From positions 1-21,754 of IMG/VR virus record IMGVR_UViG_3300025102_000338: 21,754 bases of DNA. One strand, given 5' to 3'. Positions 1 through 7,314 of the stretch are shown one piece after another; position 1 is the stretch's first letter, and each line of letters opens with the position of its first letter. Below the pieces are notes generated by a model. That model was not told the DNA's origin. It did no database searches and was given only the letters and a program-made list of their open reading frames with translations. The position numbers were made by a program, and so were the translations under genes. This stretch comes from a virus.

Positions 1-240
1 GATAGAGGCTTTGAAGTAGTTGGAGATGTTAAGTTTTTGGATTTAATAAATGAAGATGGAGAGCTTACAGTGATTGGTTCTGTTATAGATTGTAGCACAT
101 CTCATACGGGAGCAAGATTTATACAATGGCATCACACCTTAGACACTCAGCAGTTATTGGATGCAGATGAGGCAGGGGATGATGATTTGCGACTTACAAA
201 GCCAGCACTAGACAACGCCTTAGAGTTAATGACTAAATGA
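1..240 (+). CDS. 3' end of an unrecognised virion-module gene
   Basis: The reading frame is open from the first base and ends with a stop at 238-240, so this is the C-terminal part (79 residues) of a gene that begins before the window. I do not recognise the family. The visible part is mildly acidic, with a run of Asp/Glu near its end (DADEAGDDD), and shows no membrane segment or cysteine pair. The next gene begins inside its stop codon (ATGA), as in a cotranscribed late operon. Position upstream of the connector and tail genes suggests a head or neck protein, but that is inference only. Confidence 0.7.
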   Translation, partial: DRGFEVVGDVKFLDLINEDGELTVIGSVIDCSTSHTGARFIQWHHTLDTQQLLDADEAGDDDLRLTKPALDNALELMTK

Positions 241-578
241 GAGTAAAATCTGAATTAGGACTAAAAGCTGCACAGAAGCCGTTTAAAGGTGATTTATGGT
301 ATGGCATGGGTTCATCTACTCAAAGTAACTTTAGCGCAGAAAAAAGCCAGCGTAAACGTCCGTATCGGTCTGTTAGGTTTGGCTCATCTGTTAAAGAGTG
401 GTTAGTGTGTAAAAAAATGGTATTTTTAAGAGAAAACGGCTATACTTACGGAGGTATAGCAAAGTATTTAAACGATGCAGGTATCAAGACTAAAGCAGAC
501 AGGCCGTGGAATTACAACACTGCACGGTTTGTGACGCTAAGAGCAAAAGAGGAAATCGAGAATGGACGAAACGATTAA
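237..578 (+). CDS. Small protein with a recombinase-domain-like helix-turn-helix
   Basis: The 113-residue product has a basic N-terminal half (KSQRKRPYR near residue 40). Residues about 60-100 (RENGYTYGGIAKYLNDAGI, then W91) resemble the DNA-binding 'Recombinase' domain of large serine recombinases. The catalytic serine domain is absent, so this is not a complete integrase. It may be a small DNA-binding protein or regulator. The start overlaps the previous stop (ATGA), and the end overlaps the next gene by 17 nt. Existence is well supported by operon packing. The function rests on motif resemblance alone. Confidence 0.65.
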   Translation: MRVKSELGLKAAQKPFKGDLWYGMGSSTQSNFSAEKSQRKRPYRSVRFGSSVKEWLVCKKMVFLRENGYTYGGIAKYLNDAGIKTKADRPWNYNTARFVTLRAKEEIENGRND

Positions 579-1047
579 GCACAAAATAAAACAATCATAC
601 AACAGGTTGAGTGCCTTGTTAGTTTTCATAGCTAACGCATTCACATTAATGTATGTGGGCGGCATGGCATACAATGACGCTCTTTGGTTTGGTTCGGTAA
701 GTGGTGCTTTCACATATACCATACTCTCCACAATAGCAGATTCGCAAGATTTAGAAGAATTTGCAGAGAGAAAGAAAAAACCTTCGGGTTATCAAAATCA
801 AGGAATGTTCAGTAATGCTATGAACTATATGGAAAACAGAACAGGCTGGGACATGAACCGTGACGGTCATGTAGGGCAACCAATCCCACCTAACATGATG
901 CCATATCAGCAATACCAACAACAACAGCAACAACCAATGCCTATGCCAGCACAGGCTGGTGGATATATCAATCCAAACACTGGTGAGTTGTTAGAAGCGG
1001 AACAAGGACCGCACATTGATAAGATAGCTAAGAAGGGTAACAAATAG
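562..1047 (+). CDS. Membrane protein with Gln-rich tail and an EF-hand-like loop
   Basis: The 161-residue protein has two hydrophobic segments (about residues 17-37 and 40-59) and a charged linker. A Gln/Pro/Met-rich stretch (QQYQQQQQQPMPMP) lies near residues 116-130. The segment D97-M-N99-R-D101-G102-H-V104 looks like the first half of a calcium-binding EF-hand or dockerin loop, but the canonical acidic residue at loop position 12 is missing. No family is recognised. It is the first of three membrane protein genes in a row inside a virion operon, which suggests a membrane-associated structure or a role in entry or exit. The stop overlaps the next GTG start (TAGTG). Confidence 0.7.
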   Translation: MDETIKHKIKQSYNRLSALLVFIANAFTLMYVGGMAYNDALWFGSVSGAFTYTILSTIADSQDLEEFAERKKKPSGYQNQGMFSNAMNYMENRTGWDMNRDGHVGQPIPPNMMPYQQYQQQQQQPMPMPAQAGGYINPNTGELLEAEQGPHIDKIAKKGNK

Positions 1048-1871
1048 TGGATGAGGGTCTAATTTTTGCATGGTTTATCGCAGTAGCGTTATGCGTTTCA
1101 GCAGCGATTAAGAGAGCAAAAAAGTCAGCCTTTAGCGATTATAAAATAAGAAGTTTACAAGGAAAGGCAGCAGCGCAAGTATTTGGTGTTTTAGGACTTA
1201 TAGTATTTGGAGTAGGTCTAATGATGTACAGTGGCTTATTGGCCCGTACAGAGTACATTGTAGGGATATCAGCACTTACGTATGCAGCATTTTCACAATA
1301 CAGTCCTGTTAATGGGGCATTATCTTTTCTTACAGTAGCATACAAAACAGAGTTTGCTATAGATGATTGGGTAAGAATCTCTAATGAAGCAGGACAAATA
1401 AAAGGAAAAGTCAAAGATTTTAGTTTGAAGGGCGTAAAGCTTAAGACGTTCGACATGTCTGAGGCAATTGTCTCCTGTGACGAATTGCTTCACTCTGTCG
1501 TAGAGAATTTGACACCTTCAGACATATTCAGATGGGAGACACCTGTTTCTATTTCTAAGATGGTTCCTGTTAAAAACATAGAAAATACGGTCAATGCCGT
1601 ACTTTCTCAGCACAGTTTAGAATCATTAGTAGACGAGGAAGGGTTTGCACAGAAAGCATACATTGAGTTTCATGATGACAAGCTAGATTTCAAACCTAAC
1701 TTTCGTAGGATAAGTATATATACGTATCATCCAAAATGGATTCCTATGCCTGATGGAGCGGAACCAATCGGATACGAGGTCGCTTACCAACTCTCTAGGG
1801 AGTTTAAGCGTGATATGTATGAGAAGATGGATTCGCAAAAGAATGCATATGTAGATGTGGTGAGACCATGA
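1047..1871 (+). CDS. MscS-like small-conductance mechanosensitive channel homologue
   Basis: The 274-residue product starts at a GTG that overlaps the previous stop. Residues about 5-21, 44-62 and 68-92 are hydrophobic and fit three membrane helices, as in minimal MscS channels. Residues about 100-155 match the MscS beta domain: F103-A-I-D-D-W-V-R-I, then a Gly-rich turn (GQIKGKVKDF), then LKTFDMSEAIVSCDELL and V-x-N at the end. MscS proteins usually read F-x-V-G-D-x-V there and end in N-x-S. The C-terminal third resembles the alpha/beta domain only loosely. Known members release solutes under membrane tension. What a virus would do with one is unclear: modified lysis or egress, osmotic control, or a virion membrane component. 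The family call is fairly sure; the role is speculative. Confidence 0.7.
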   Translation: MDEGLIFAWFIAVALCVSAAIKRAKKSAFSDYKIRSLQGKAAAQVFGVLGLIVFGVGLMMYSGLLARTEYIVGISALTYAAFSQYSPVNGALSFLTVAYKTEFAIDDWVRISNEAGQIKGKVKDFSLKGVKLKTFDMSEAIVSCDELLHSVVENLTPSDIFRWETPVSISKMVPVKNIENTVNAVLSQHSLESLVDEEGFAQKAYIEFHDDKLDFKPNFRRISIYTYHPKWIPMPDGAEPIGYEVAYQLSREFKRDMYEKMDSQKNAYVDVVRP

Positions 1872-2251
1872 GATTCATAAGAAATATGTTGTTTAGCACT
1901 GGTAGGTATCCTAGCACAATGGGTGCAGGAGGCCAACAAGACGTAGAGTTTTGTAGATACATAGAATGGGTTTGGTTCAAAAGATGTGTATGGCTTATGG
2001 GTATAGGCCTTGCATTTGGTGGAATTGGACTTTATGTAGGTTATTATTATGATACGGTAGTTACAGAATACGGTATGGCAATATGGGGAGTTGCTTGGTT
2101 ATACAATGGATTCTTGATGTTTGTCTTAGCTGTAAGTGTAATATTATCAACAATCAAAGCATTGGTAGTCAAAGCGTTTATCAGTCCAGAAGTGCAGGTA
2201 GGACAAGCTGCGACAAGGACTGCACAGATGATGAGAAAAGGTGGACTATGA
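1868..2251 (+). CDS. Two-helix membrane protein, unknown
   Basis: The 127-residue protein starts at an ATGA overlap with the MscS-like gene. It has two strong hydrophobic segments (about residues 40-60 and 70-97), separated by a short aromatic loop (YVGYYYDTVVTEYG). The N-terminus is polar with a Gly-rich patch (MGAGGQQD), and the C-terminus is basic. It has no recognised domain. Overlap with the channel gene upstream and a tiny gene downstream suggests coupled translation and perhaps a shared membrane complex. A holin-like role is possible from topology, but nothing specific supports it. Confidence 0.65.
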   Translation: MRFIRNMLFSTGRYPSTMGAGGQQDVEFCRYIEWVWFKRCVWLMGIGLAFGGIGLYVGYYYDTVVTEYGMAIWGVAWLYNGFLMFVLAVSVILSTIKALVVKAFISPEVQVGQAATRTAQMMRKGGL

Positions 2252-2313
2252 AGATTAAATGGATTAAAGAAATGATTGACCTTGTGAAGGAACACAAGAG
2301 GAGGAACGCTTAA
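2248..2313 (+). CDS. 21-residue basic micro-ORF in late operon
   Basis: This short frame (MKIKWIKEMIDLVKEHKRRNA) fits exactly between its neighbours. Its ATG overlaps the previous stop (ATGA), and its stop overlaps the next start (TAATG). It could form a single amphipathic, lysine-rich helix. Both junctions follow the stop-start overlap seen across this operon, which favours real translation or translational coupling over chance. No function can be assigned. Confidence 0.45.
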   Translation: MKIKWIKEMIDLVKEHKRRNA

Positions 2314-2675
2314 TGGCAGGACCGCCACAGATGACGACCCTAGCACGAAAACCTCAACACACACAACCTGAGGAACCCCAAAGAGATGTGGCCCCTGCCC
2401 CTAATGTTCTTACAAGACAACCAGTTCAACAACAGATGATGCCTAGTGCAGAAACTATGTCTGATGAAGAATTGGACTTGTATGTAAAACGTCTCAGTAT
2501 GAGGCACAAAAGGCTATCACGAAAGTGGTGGGGGTTAAGGCGGAAACATGGCAAAGACGAGTGTCCTTATTGTGGCATGCTTACGGGGGGCGGATTCTGT
2601 AAGTTACACCAACGTGACTATGATGAGTATCTCTCGGCTTTGTCAACCCGTCAGAATAGGAGGTTCGGATTATGA
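2313..2675 (+). CDS. Pro-rich protein with C-terminal zinc-binding motif
   Basis: The 120-residue protein has a low-complexity N-terminal half rich in Pro and Gln (to about residue 45) and a helical basic middle (MRHKRLSRKWWGLRRKHG). A compact C-terminal metal site follows: C84-P-Y-C87, then GGGFC96-K-L-H99. The CxxC-x8-CxxH spacing fits a small zinc knuckle. The basic region beside it suggests nucleic-acid binding, or binding to a packaged-DNA structure, although the gene lies in the virion module. It is linked to its neighbours by TAATG and ATGA overlaps. Family not recognised. Confidence 0.6.
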   Translation: MAGPPQMTTLARKPQHTQPEEPQRDVAPAPNVLTRQPVQQQMMPSAETMSDEELDLYVKRLSMRHKRLSRKWWGLRRKHGKDECPYCGMLTGGGFCKLHQRDYDEYLSALSTRQNRRFGL

Positions 2676-2734
2676 ACATTACAGTTACAGTCGAAGGACT
2701 TGACAACTACGAAGTATATTGGAGGAAATTATGA
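2672..2734 (+). CDS. 20-residue micro-ORF between two late genes
   Basis: This frame (MNITVTVEGLDNYEVYWRKL) opens in an ATGA overlap with the preceding stop and closes in an ATGA overlap with the following start. The strong Shine-Dalgarno sequence of the next gene (GGAGG at 2721-2725) lies inside it. It may be a translated coupling peptide or simply the spacer that carries that ribosome site. No function is assigned. Confidence 0.35.
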   Translation: MNITVTVEGLDNYEVYWRKL

Positions 2735-3492
2735 GTGGATACGCAGGAAGCCCATCAGGATACCTAAACCCTGTAGCGGTAGATAAGATACAGCATCCAG
2801 ATTACGATGCGAAGGCAGCAGAGAATACGACGATGAGAATGGTACAGTACTTGTATCCCGTCATTAAAAACTCTGTAGAAATGTTAGAAGCACTATGTAA
2901 GGAAACAGATGTACAAGTCCCTACAGATTTAGCAGACAATATGGAATTTTTAAAGACAGTCTATAACACACAGATAGACTGGCATCCTAGAACTATGTAT
3001 GGTGACGAGGCTGCGGAGGAGCTTAATGCTCGTCTCACCTTGCATGAGGAGTGGGCTACAGAGGACAATGCACATCATAGCGTATTGAATTGGCAGAATC
3101 CTTACGGAAGCGATGGCCAACTTCAACAAGCTCCTGCCGTGACTCAACAACCAATTATGCCAAACCCATATATGCAGCAGCAAATGCCTATGCAGGGTGG
3201 GGCTAGTATGTTTAAGCCGTGGACATGGTTCGGCGTAGGCGGTGCAGCAGCCACCCAACCTCAAGCTTGGCAGTTACCACCTCCAGCGTTAGACACACTA
3301 GCTAACGGAGAACAGTTCTATACAGCAAATGGCGGAGGACCTCCACCATTGGCACAACAGCAAGGATACCTTACGTTACCAGTCGGAGCAATCGGCTGGA
3401 ACATGGCAGGACAACCTATCGACATGAACGGTATGGTTGTAGCAACTACTGGCGAAAAGTTGATGAATACGGCGCTCAGTAGGATTCTGTAA
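2731..3492 (+). CDS. Pro/Gln/Met-rich structural protein, unknown
   Basis: I chose the ATG at 2731 because GGAGG sits 5 nt upstream; an in-frame TTG at 2719 is less likely. The product has 253 residues. Residues 1-125 look folded and helical, with a hydrophobic core around MRMVQYLYPVIKNSVEMLEAL. Residues about 130-215 are low complexity, with Pro, Gln, Met and Gly-rich runs (PNPYMQQQMPMQGG; GGGPPPLAQQQ). The C-terminal part is compact again. The position directly before the connector gene suggests a head, scaffold-like or decoration protein. No family is recognised. The Gln/Pro/Met-rich composition is shared with the 562 and 2313 products, perhaps reflecting one structural assembly. Confidence 0.65.
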   Translation: MSGYAGSPSGYLNPVAVDKIQHPDYDAKAAENTTMRMVQYLYPVIKNSVEMLEALCKETDVQVPTDLADNMEFLKTVYNTQIDWHPRTMYGDEAAEELNARLTLHEEWATEDNAHHSVLNWQNPYGSDGQLQQAPAVTQQPIMPNPYMQQQMPMQGGASMFKPWTWFGVGGAAATQPQAWQLPPPALDTLANGEQFYTANGGGPPPLAQQQGYLTLPVGAIGWNMAGQPIDMNGMVVATTGEKLMNTALSRIL

Positions 3493-4235
3493 TGGCAGCA
3501 ATATACTGTTCAGCATCACAAGTAGCAGAGTTTCTTCAGGTAGATAATTTTAGCGGTTCTACTACTCCGACAACGGCAGTTGTAGAGTCATTTATAGAAA
3601 TGGCACAAGAAAGAATAAATCAACTTACAGACCACGCATGGAATGACAATGCAGCCACAAGAGGTAATGTTACAGAAGAACGAGTAAGAATACAACGTGT
3701 GCGCAATCAGGGATTTAACGTGTACGGTAGAATACAATTAAGACATTTTCCTATTTTGGCTTTAGACAATGGTCAAGGAGATTTATTGAATATTTGGCAA
3801 GATTCTGCATATGTAGATTATTTACATCCTTCATCTGGTAAAACAGGAAGTGGTACTCCTACAGATATAGTTGGTAAGGATTATTGGCAAGATACACACA
3901 GAGGAACTATTTACATTGCTAATTATAATACGATAAACAATTTAATTGGCAGCCCTAGTGATGTAGATGCTTATGTAACTTACAGATATGCAACTGCAAC
4001 TACTCCAGCAGACATTACATTAGCTACAATATATTTTACAGCATCTACGATTGCAATGAATGATGATTTAAATCTTATGCAAGAGGCAGATGATTCTATG
4101 GATAATGCTACTAAATCTCAGAAGTTTGAAGAAATGGCAATGAAAATTCTTACAGATAATAAAAGATTAGACCGCAAATTCACAATGGCAAGAGCAGTTG
4201 GTGGATTAGGTGTAGGTAACGTGGTGTTGCCATAA
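3492..4235 (+). CDS. Head-tail connector (gp6-like adaptor)
   Basis: The 247-residue protein opens with YCSASQVAEFLQVDNF, followed by VVESFIEMAQERINQLT. This is the pattern of gp6-like head-tail connector proteins, which form a ring under the portal: a short segment, then a helix predicting INxxT. The middle is beta-rich, and the C-terminal helix region (ITLATIYFTASTIAMNDDLN, then a long amphipathic helix) also fits. It lies just upstream of a probable tail terminator and tail tube, the standard location. It is longer than typical bacteriophage gp6 proteins (about 100 residues) because of a beta-rich insertion at about residues 70-165. The start overlaps the previous stop (TAATG). Confidence 0.6.
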   Translation: MAAIYCSASQVAEFLQVDNFSGSTTPTTAVVESFIEMAQERINQLTDHAWNDNAATRGNVTEERVRIQRVRNQGFNVYGRIQLRHFPILALDNGQGDLLNIWQDSAYVDYLHPSSGKTGSGTPTDIVGKDYWQDTHRGTIYIANYNTINNLIGSPSDVDAYVTYRYATATTPADITLATIYFTASTIAMNDDLNLMQEADDSMDNATKSQKFEEMAMKILTDNKRLDRKFTMARAVGGLGVGNVVLP

Positions 4236-4702
4236 TGTCTACGACTTACGCACAATTAGATGACCCTGTTACTACTGTATCTAAATTATTAGATACTAAT
4301 TGGACAAGTGCAAGAACGGATAGTACAAAGCCATCTATTGGTGACACTTGGGATTTAAACAAAGTAAATTTGAAAAATACAGATGTTGTTAGATGTTACG
4401 AAGTAGCAGCTACGCATGATTTTCTAGGAGTTGGTAATGGCCTTGACAAAGGTACAGTTACCATTTCTATAGATATGGCAACTAAGGTAAGTAGGTCAAG
4501 ACTTAGAAAACTTTATTCAGAAGTAGTTTCTATAATTAGAAACATTAGAGCAGGTGCTATAACACTTGATAATACAAGTGAATCTAATGGCACTTATGCA
4601 GAGATAAAATTATTATCTCGTGTAGACCAGTCCGACAAAAATCGTCGCTGGTATCGTTACGTTCTCGATTGTGAAATCACAAGTTACGAGGCGGTGGTAT
4701 AA
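4235..4702 (+). CDS. Probable tail terminator / tail completion protein
   Basis: This 155-residue protein lies between the connector and the probable tail tube. Features supporting a neck/tail-terminator fold are an N-terminal helix with DPVTTVSKLLDTNW, a central strand-helix unit (SRSRLRKLYSEVVSIIRNI) and a C-terminal strand pair (RRWYRYVLDCEITSYE). Tail terminators cap the tail tube and join it to the head. The call rests on order and general pattern, not on a signature motif. It overlaps both neighbours by one base (TAATG). Confidence 0.5.
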   Translation: MSTTYAQLDDPVTTVSKLLDTNWTSARTDSTKPSIGDTWDLNKVNLKNTDVVRCYEVAATHDFLGVGNGLDKGTVTISIDMATKVSRSRLRKLYSEVVSIIRNIRAGAITLDNTSESNGTYAEIKLLSRVDQSDKNRRWYRYVLDCEITSYEAVV

Positions 4703-6066
4703 TGGTAAGAAAAGCACAAGATATACAAGCAGCATTTGAAGTAGAGGACAGTTATGGAGACGCTCCAGACACAGAACTCTTTCACTTAGGTCTACTGGAC
4801 ACATTTGACCCAAGACAGGTAAACATGAATATTACACCTGTACCAAGTATTGGGCAGTCAACAGATGCACATCATGCGTCTGGGCCGATTGACGTTACGT
4901 TACCTTTGAAGGTAGCATGTCAAGGCACTGGTTGGCAAGAACTTCTTGGTAATGCAATAGGTAGAACAAATGTTGACCAACCTAATATTAATCCAATAGA
5001 TGCAAAGTCAGGCATTGATGCGCCACATAGTCTTACTACTAATACATACTCACACGCAATATTAGCTAAAGATTTATCAACAGGACATCACACATTGTGT
5101 AATGGTGTTGTGGTTAATGAAGCTACATTAGAAGCTGATTATACCGCAGGAGGTTACATTACTTTAGATACTTCTTGCACTGCTCAGTTTTCTGAGGATT
5201 CAGACAGCGGTACTTTTACTTTTAATCCTACAGGCGGCGGTGCTATGAATTATAATAATCTACCTTTTCCAAGCCCACCTACTAGCGACCCCTTACTTCC
5301 AAGTAATTTAACTATAAGTTATTCTACAGCTACAGTTGACGGAATACGTATAAATGATACTGCTGGAAATTACGTAGAAGTTGGCGAACGTTACATGCGT
5401 TTCCTTACAGAAGCAGATGCTTTAGATACAGATTACGCACAAAATGCAGATGCTAATAACACACTTGTAGAAAATGGAGTTCTTGATTTAGGAGCTTCTG
5501 CTTATGATGCTGACAATAAATTAACGACTTTAGTTGCAGCAATAAACGCACACAGCGGTGCAAGCCCAGCAACTCGAGTTGCAGGTCAAACAGTAGAGCC
5601 TCAAAATTTAATGAAAGGAGTTTACAAATTAACAGGGTCAGATGTTACAATACCTGTTGTTAATTCTACAACAACAACTCTTACTGAATTTCCTAATGTT
5701 AAAACAGCTTCTTTGAAAATTACAAATAATAATACACCAATACCAGGTAAAGTAGATGGTAAATGGTTACAAAATTACAAAATTGCAAGAGGTAAAGCAG
5801 ATATAACTTTAGACATTACAATGACTCCAAACAATGAAGATTTGTATGATTTATATGTAGCTCAAACAACTCTTCCATTAGTTAGATTAGATTTTGGCGC
5901 AGGCAATGGTTCTATCGCCCTTACAAACGGAACTATAACTTCTTTTACAAGACCACTTACAGGTGGTGCAGAAGTAGTTGATACATTAAGTATTAAGTTC
6001 AGAGGTAATGGAGATTACAGAAACTATAGTGCATTTGCAATTAGCGCTGATTTCACATTACAGTAG
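4702..6066 (+). CDS. Probable major tail tube protein
   Basis: The 454-residue protein occupies the tail-tube position, after the terminator and before the chaperone and tape-measure genes. Its N-terminal strands (VRKAQDIQAAFEVEDSYGD, LGLLDTFDPRQVNMNI) and C-terminal part (DITLDITMTPNNEDLYDLYVAQ, then GDYRNY near the end) fit the beta-barrel of tail tube proteins. That barrel normally needs about 150-250 residues. The extra middle part (about residues 110-310) is Thr/Asn/Gly-rich and probably forms an inserted surface domain. Codon composition becomes more AT-rich here than in the upstream genes. An alternative is a tail sheath-like protein, but no sheath signature was seen. Confidence 0.5.
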   Translation: MVRKAQDIQAAFEVEDSYGDAPDTELFHLGLLDTFDPRQVNMNITPVPSIGQSTDAHHASGPIDVTLPLKVACQGTGWQELLGNAIGRTNVDQPNINPIDAKSGIDAPHSLTTNTYSHAILAKDLSTGHHTLCNGVVVNEATLEADYTAGGYITLDTSCTAQFSEDSDSGTFTFNPTGGGAMNYNNLPFPSPPTSDPLLPSNLTISYSTATVDGIRINDTAGNYVEVGERYMRFLTEADALDTDYAQNADANNTLVENGVLDLGASAYDADNKLTTLVAAINAHSGASPATRVAGQTVEPQNLMKGVYKLTGSDVTIPVVNSTTTTLTEFPNVKTASLKITNNNTPIPGKVDGKWLQNYKIARGKADITLDITMTPNNEDLYDLYVAQTTLPLVRLDFGAGNGSIALTNGTITSFTRPLTGGAEVVDTLSIKFRGNGDYRNYSAFAISADFTLQ

Positions 6067-6074
6067 GTAGGTAA

Positions 6075-6647
6075 ATGGTAAGCACAACAGGTCAATTAGA
6101 CGCCCCACTATTAGACATAGGAGCAGTCCAGAGAGAATACTGGGAAAGAAAAACTGTCTATTTACCTAGCTTAGAAAAGTTACAAAAACCTAAAGGAATA
6201 CGTGGTTGGTTCCAAAAAACGCACACACCTGTGATAGTTTTACGCAGGTTAAAAGACTCAGAATGGCAAAGTATTAATGACAAATTTCTTGATTTACGCA
6301 CAGAATTAGCTAAAGATGCTAATTTATTACATGCTTTGGTCAACAAAGTGTCTGAAAAAGGTCATTTATCACAAGATGAAAAGAAATTTTTGTCAGTTTC
6401 TACAAATAAAGCAATGCCAATCTATATTGGCATGCTAGAATTGATGATTGACGAGCCTAAGATGGAATATTCACAGGTTGAGGCTCTTTTAGATATAGTT
6501 GACCAGCACGATAAAGACACATTGATGGCTTATGTCAATACACTTACGTCAGAAAAGATGAGTGTTGCACAAGCAGTAGCTAACGAGCGTATGGATGAGG
6601 TTGATGGAATCCGCACAAAAATGATGAGGGACTTGAAACTTGGCTGA
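6075..6647 (+). CDS. Probable tail assembly chaperone
   Basis: The 190-residue, mostly helical, charged protein sits between the probable tube and tape-measure genes, which is the classic place of tail assembly chaperones. It contains a conserved-looking middle (VIVLRRLKDSEWQSINDKF) and a helical C-terminal half. A Gly/Arg segment (PKGIRGWFQKTHT) lies near residues 38-50. No obvious slippery sequence or -1 frame extension was found, so the usual two-product frameshift is not evident. It is one of the few genes in this module not overlapping its upstream neighbour (8-nt gap, AGGTAGGT nearby). The assignment is mainly positional. Confidence 0.45.
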   Translation: MVSTTGQLDAPLLDIGAVQREYWERKTVYLPSLEKLQKPKGIRGWFQKTHTPVIVLRRLKDSEWQSINDKFLDLRTELAKDANLLHALVNKVSEKGHLSQDEKKFLSVSTNKAMPIYIGMLELMIDEPKMEYSQVEALLDIVDQHDKDTLMAYVNTLTSEKMSVAQAVANERMDEVDGIRTKMMRDLKLG

Positions 6648-7314
6648 AGAGTATGTAATCAGTGTTGTTTTAGAGGGTAACGCTAATAGTATGGTTGGCG
6701 CAACAAACAAAGCTACTCAAAGTCAAAAAAATCTAAAGAAAAGTACAGATAGTGCAAATATTGCTTTATTAGCAAACATTGCAGTATTTCAAGCGTCAGT
6801 TGCAGCTTTGAATCAAGTAAGTGGTGGTTTGAATAAAACTGCTGGAGCATTAGATAAAGTTGGCGCTAAAGATACTGCTAAAGCAGTAAGAGGTGTTGCA
6901 ACTGCGTTTGAGTTAGTAGCAGGTCCGTTAGAAGTTATACTTGCAGGATTTACTTTTTACATTGTTTTATCAAGTCAAGCCGCAACAGGCGCTATTGGAT
7001 TTTCTCTTGCTAACTTTACACTTGCAGGGTCATTAGTGGCTGTAAAAACTGCAATGCTTGGAGTTTTAGCTACCTTTGGACCTTTCTTATTGGTAGCAGG
7101 TGTAGTATTATTATTAGCAAAACATTTTGATATTTTTGGAAAAGCAGTTGATGCACTTTTAACTCCATTACAAACTCTTAAAAACTTATTAGAGGGCATT
7201 GCAGAAGCGGTTGAATTTGTTGAAGGTGGATTTAGTAAACTTGGCGGTACTTTTAGTGATTTATCAGGCGGTATCTTTAACTCGCCAACAGCTCTGATTA
7301 AAGGTGGTGCATAA
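6640..7314 (+). CDS. Short tape-measure-like hydrophobic protein
   Basis: The protein has 224 residues from a TTG start that overlaps the previous gene by 8 nt. The N-terminal part is Ala/Asn/Lys-rich and helical (ATNKATQSQKNLKKSTDSAN). Residues about 80-170 carry strong hydrophobic segments, including FGPFLLVAGVVLLLAKHF. A Gly/Phe-rich tail follows (GGFSKLGGTFSDLSGGIF). Tape-measure proteins combine helical and hydrophobic membrane-inserting parts and sit just before the distal tail genes, as here. At the usual 1.5 angstrom per residue this would specify only about a 34-nm tail. A tail membrane or ejection protein is a possible alternative. Confidence 0.5.
   Translation: MAEEYVISVVLEGNANSMVGATNKATQSQKNLKKSTDSANIALLANIAVFQASVAALNQVSGGLNKTAGALDKVGAKDTAKAVRGVATAFELVAGPLEVILAGFTFYIVLSSQAATGAIGFSLANFTLAGSLVAVKTAMLGVLATFGPFLLVAGVVLLLAKHFDIFGKAVDALLTPLQTLKNLLEGIAEAVEFVEGGFSKLGGTFSDLSGGIFNSPTALIKGGA

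Noticed and set aside
237-578. A full serine recombinase/integrase
   Set aside because: Only a small recombinase-domain-like segment is present; the catalytic resolvase domain is missing.
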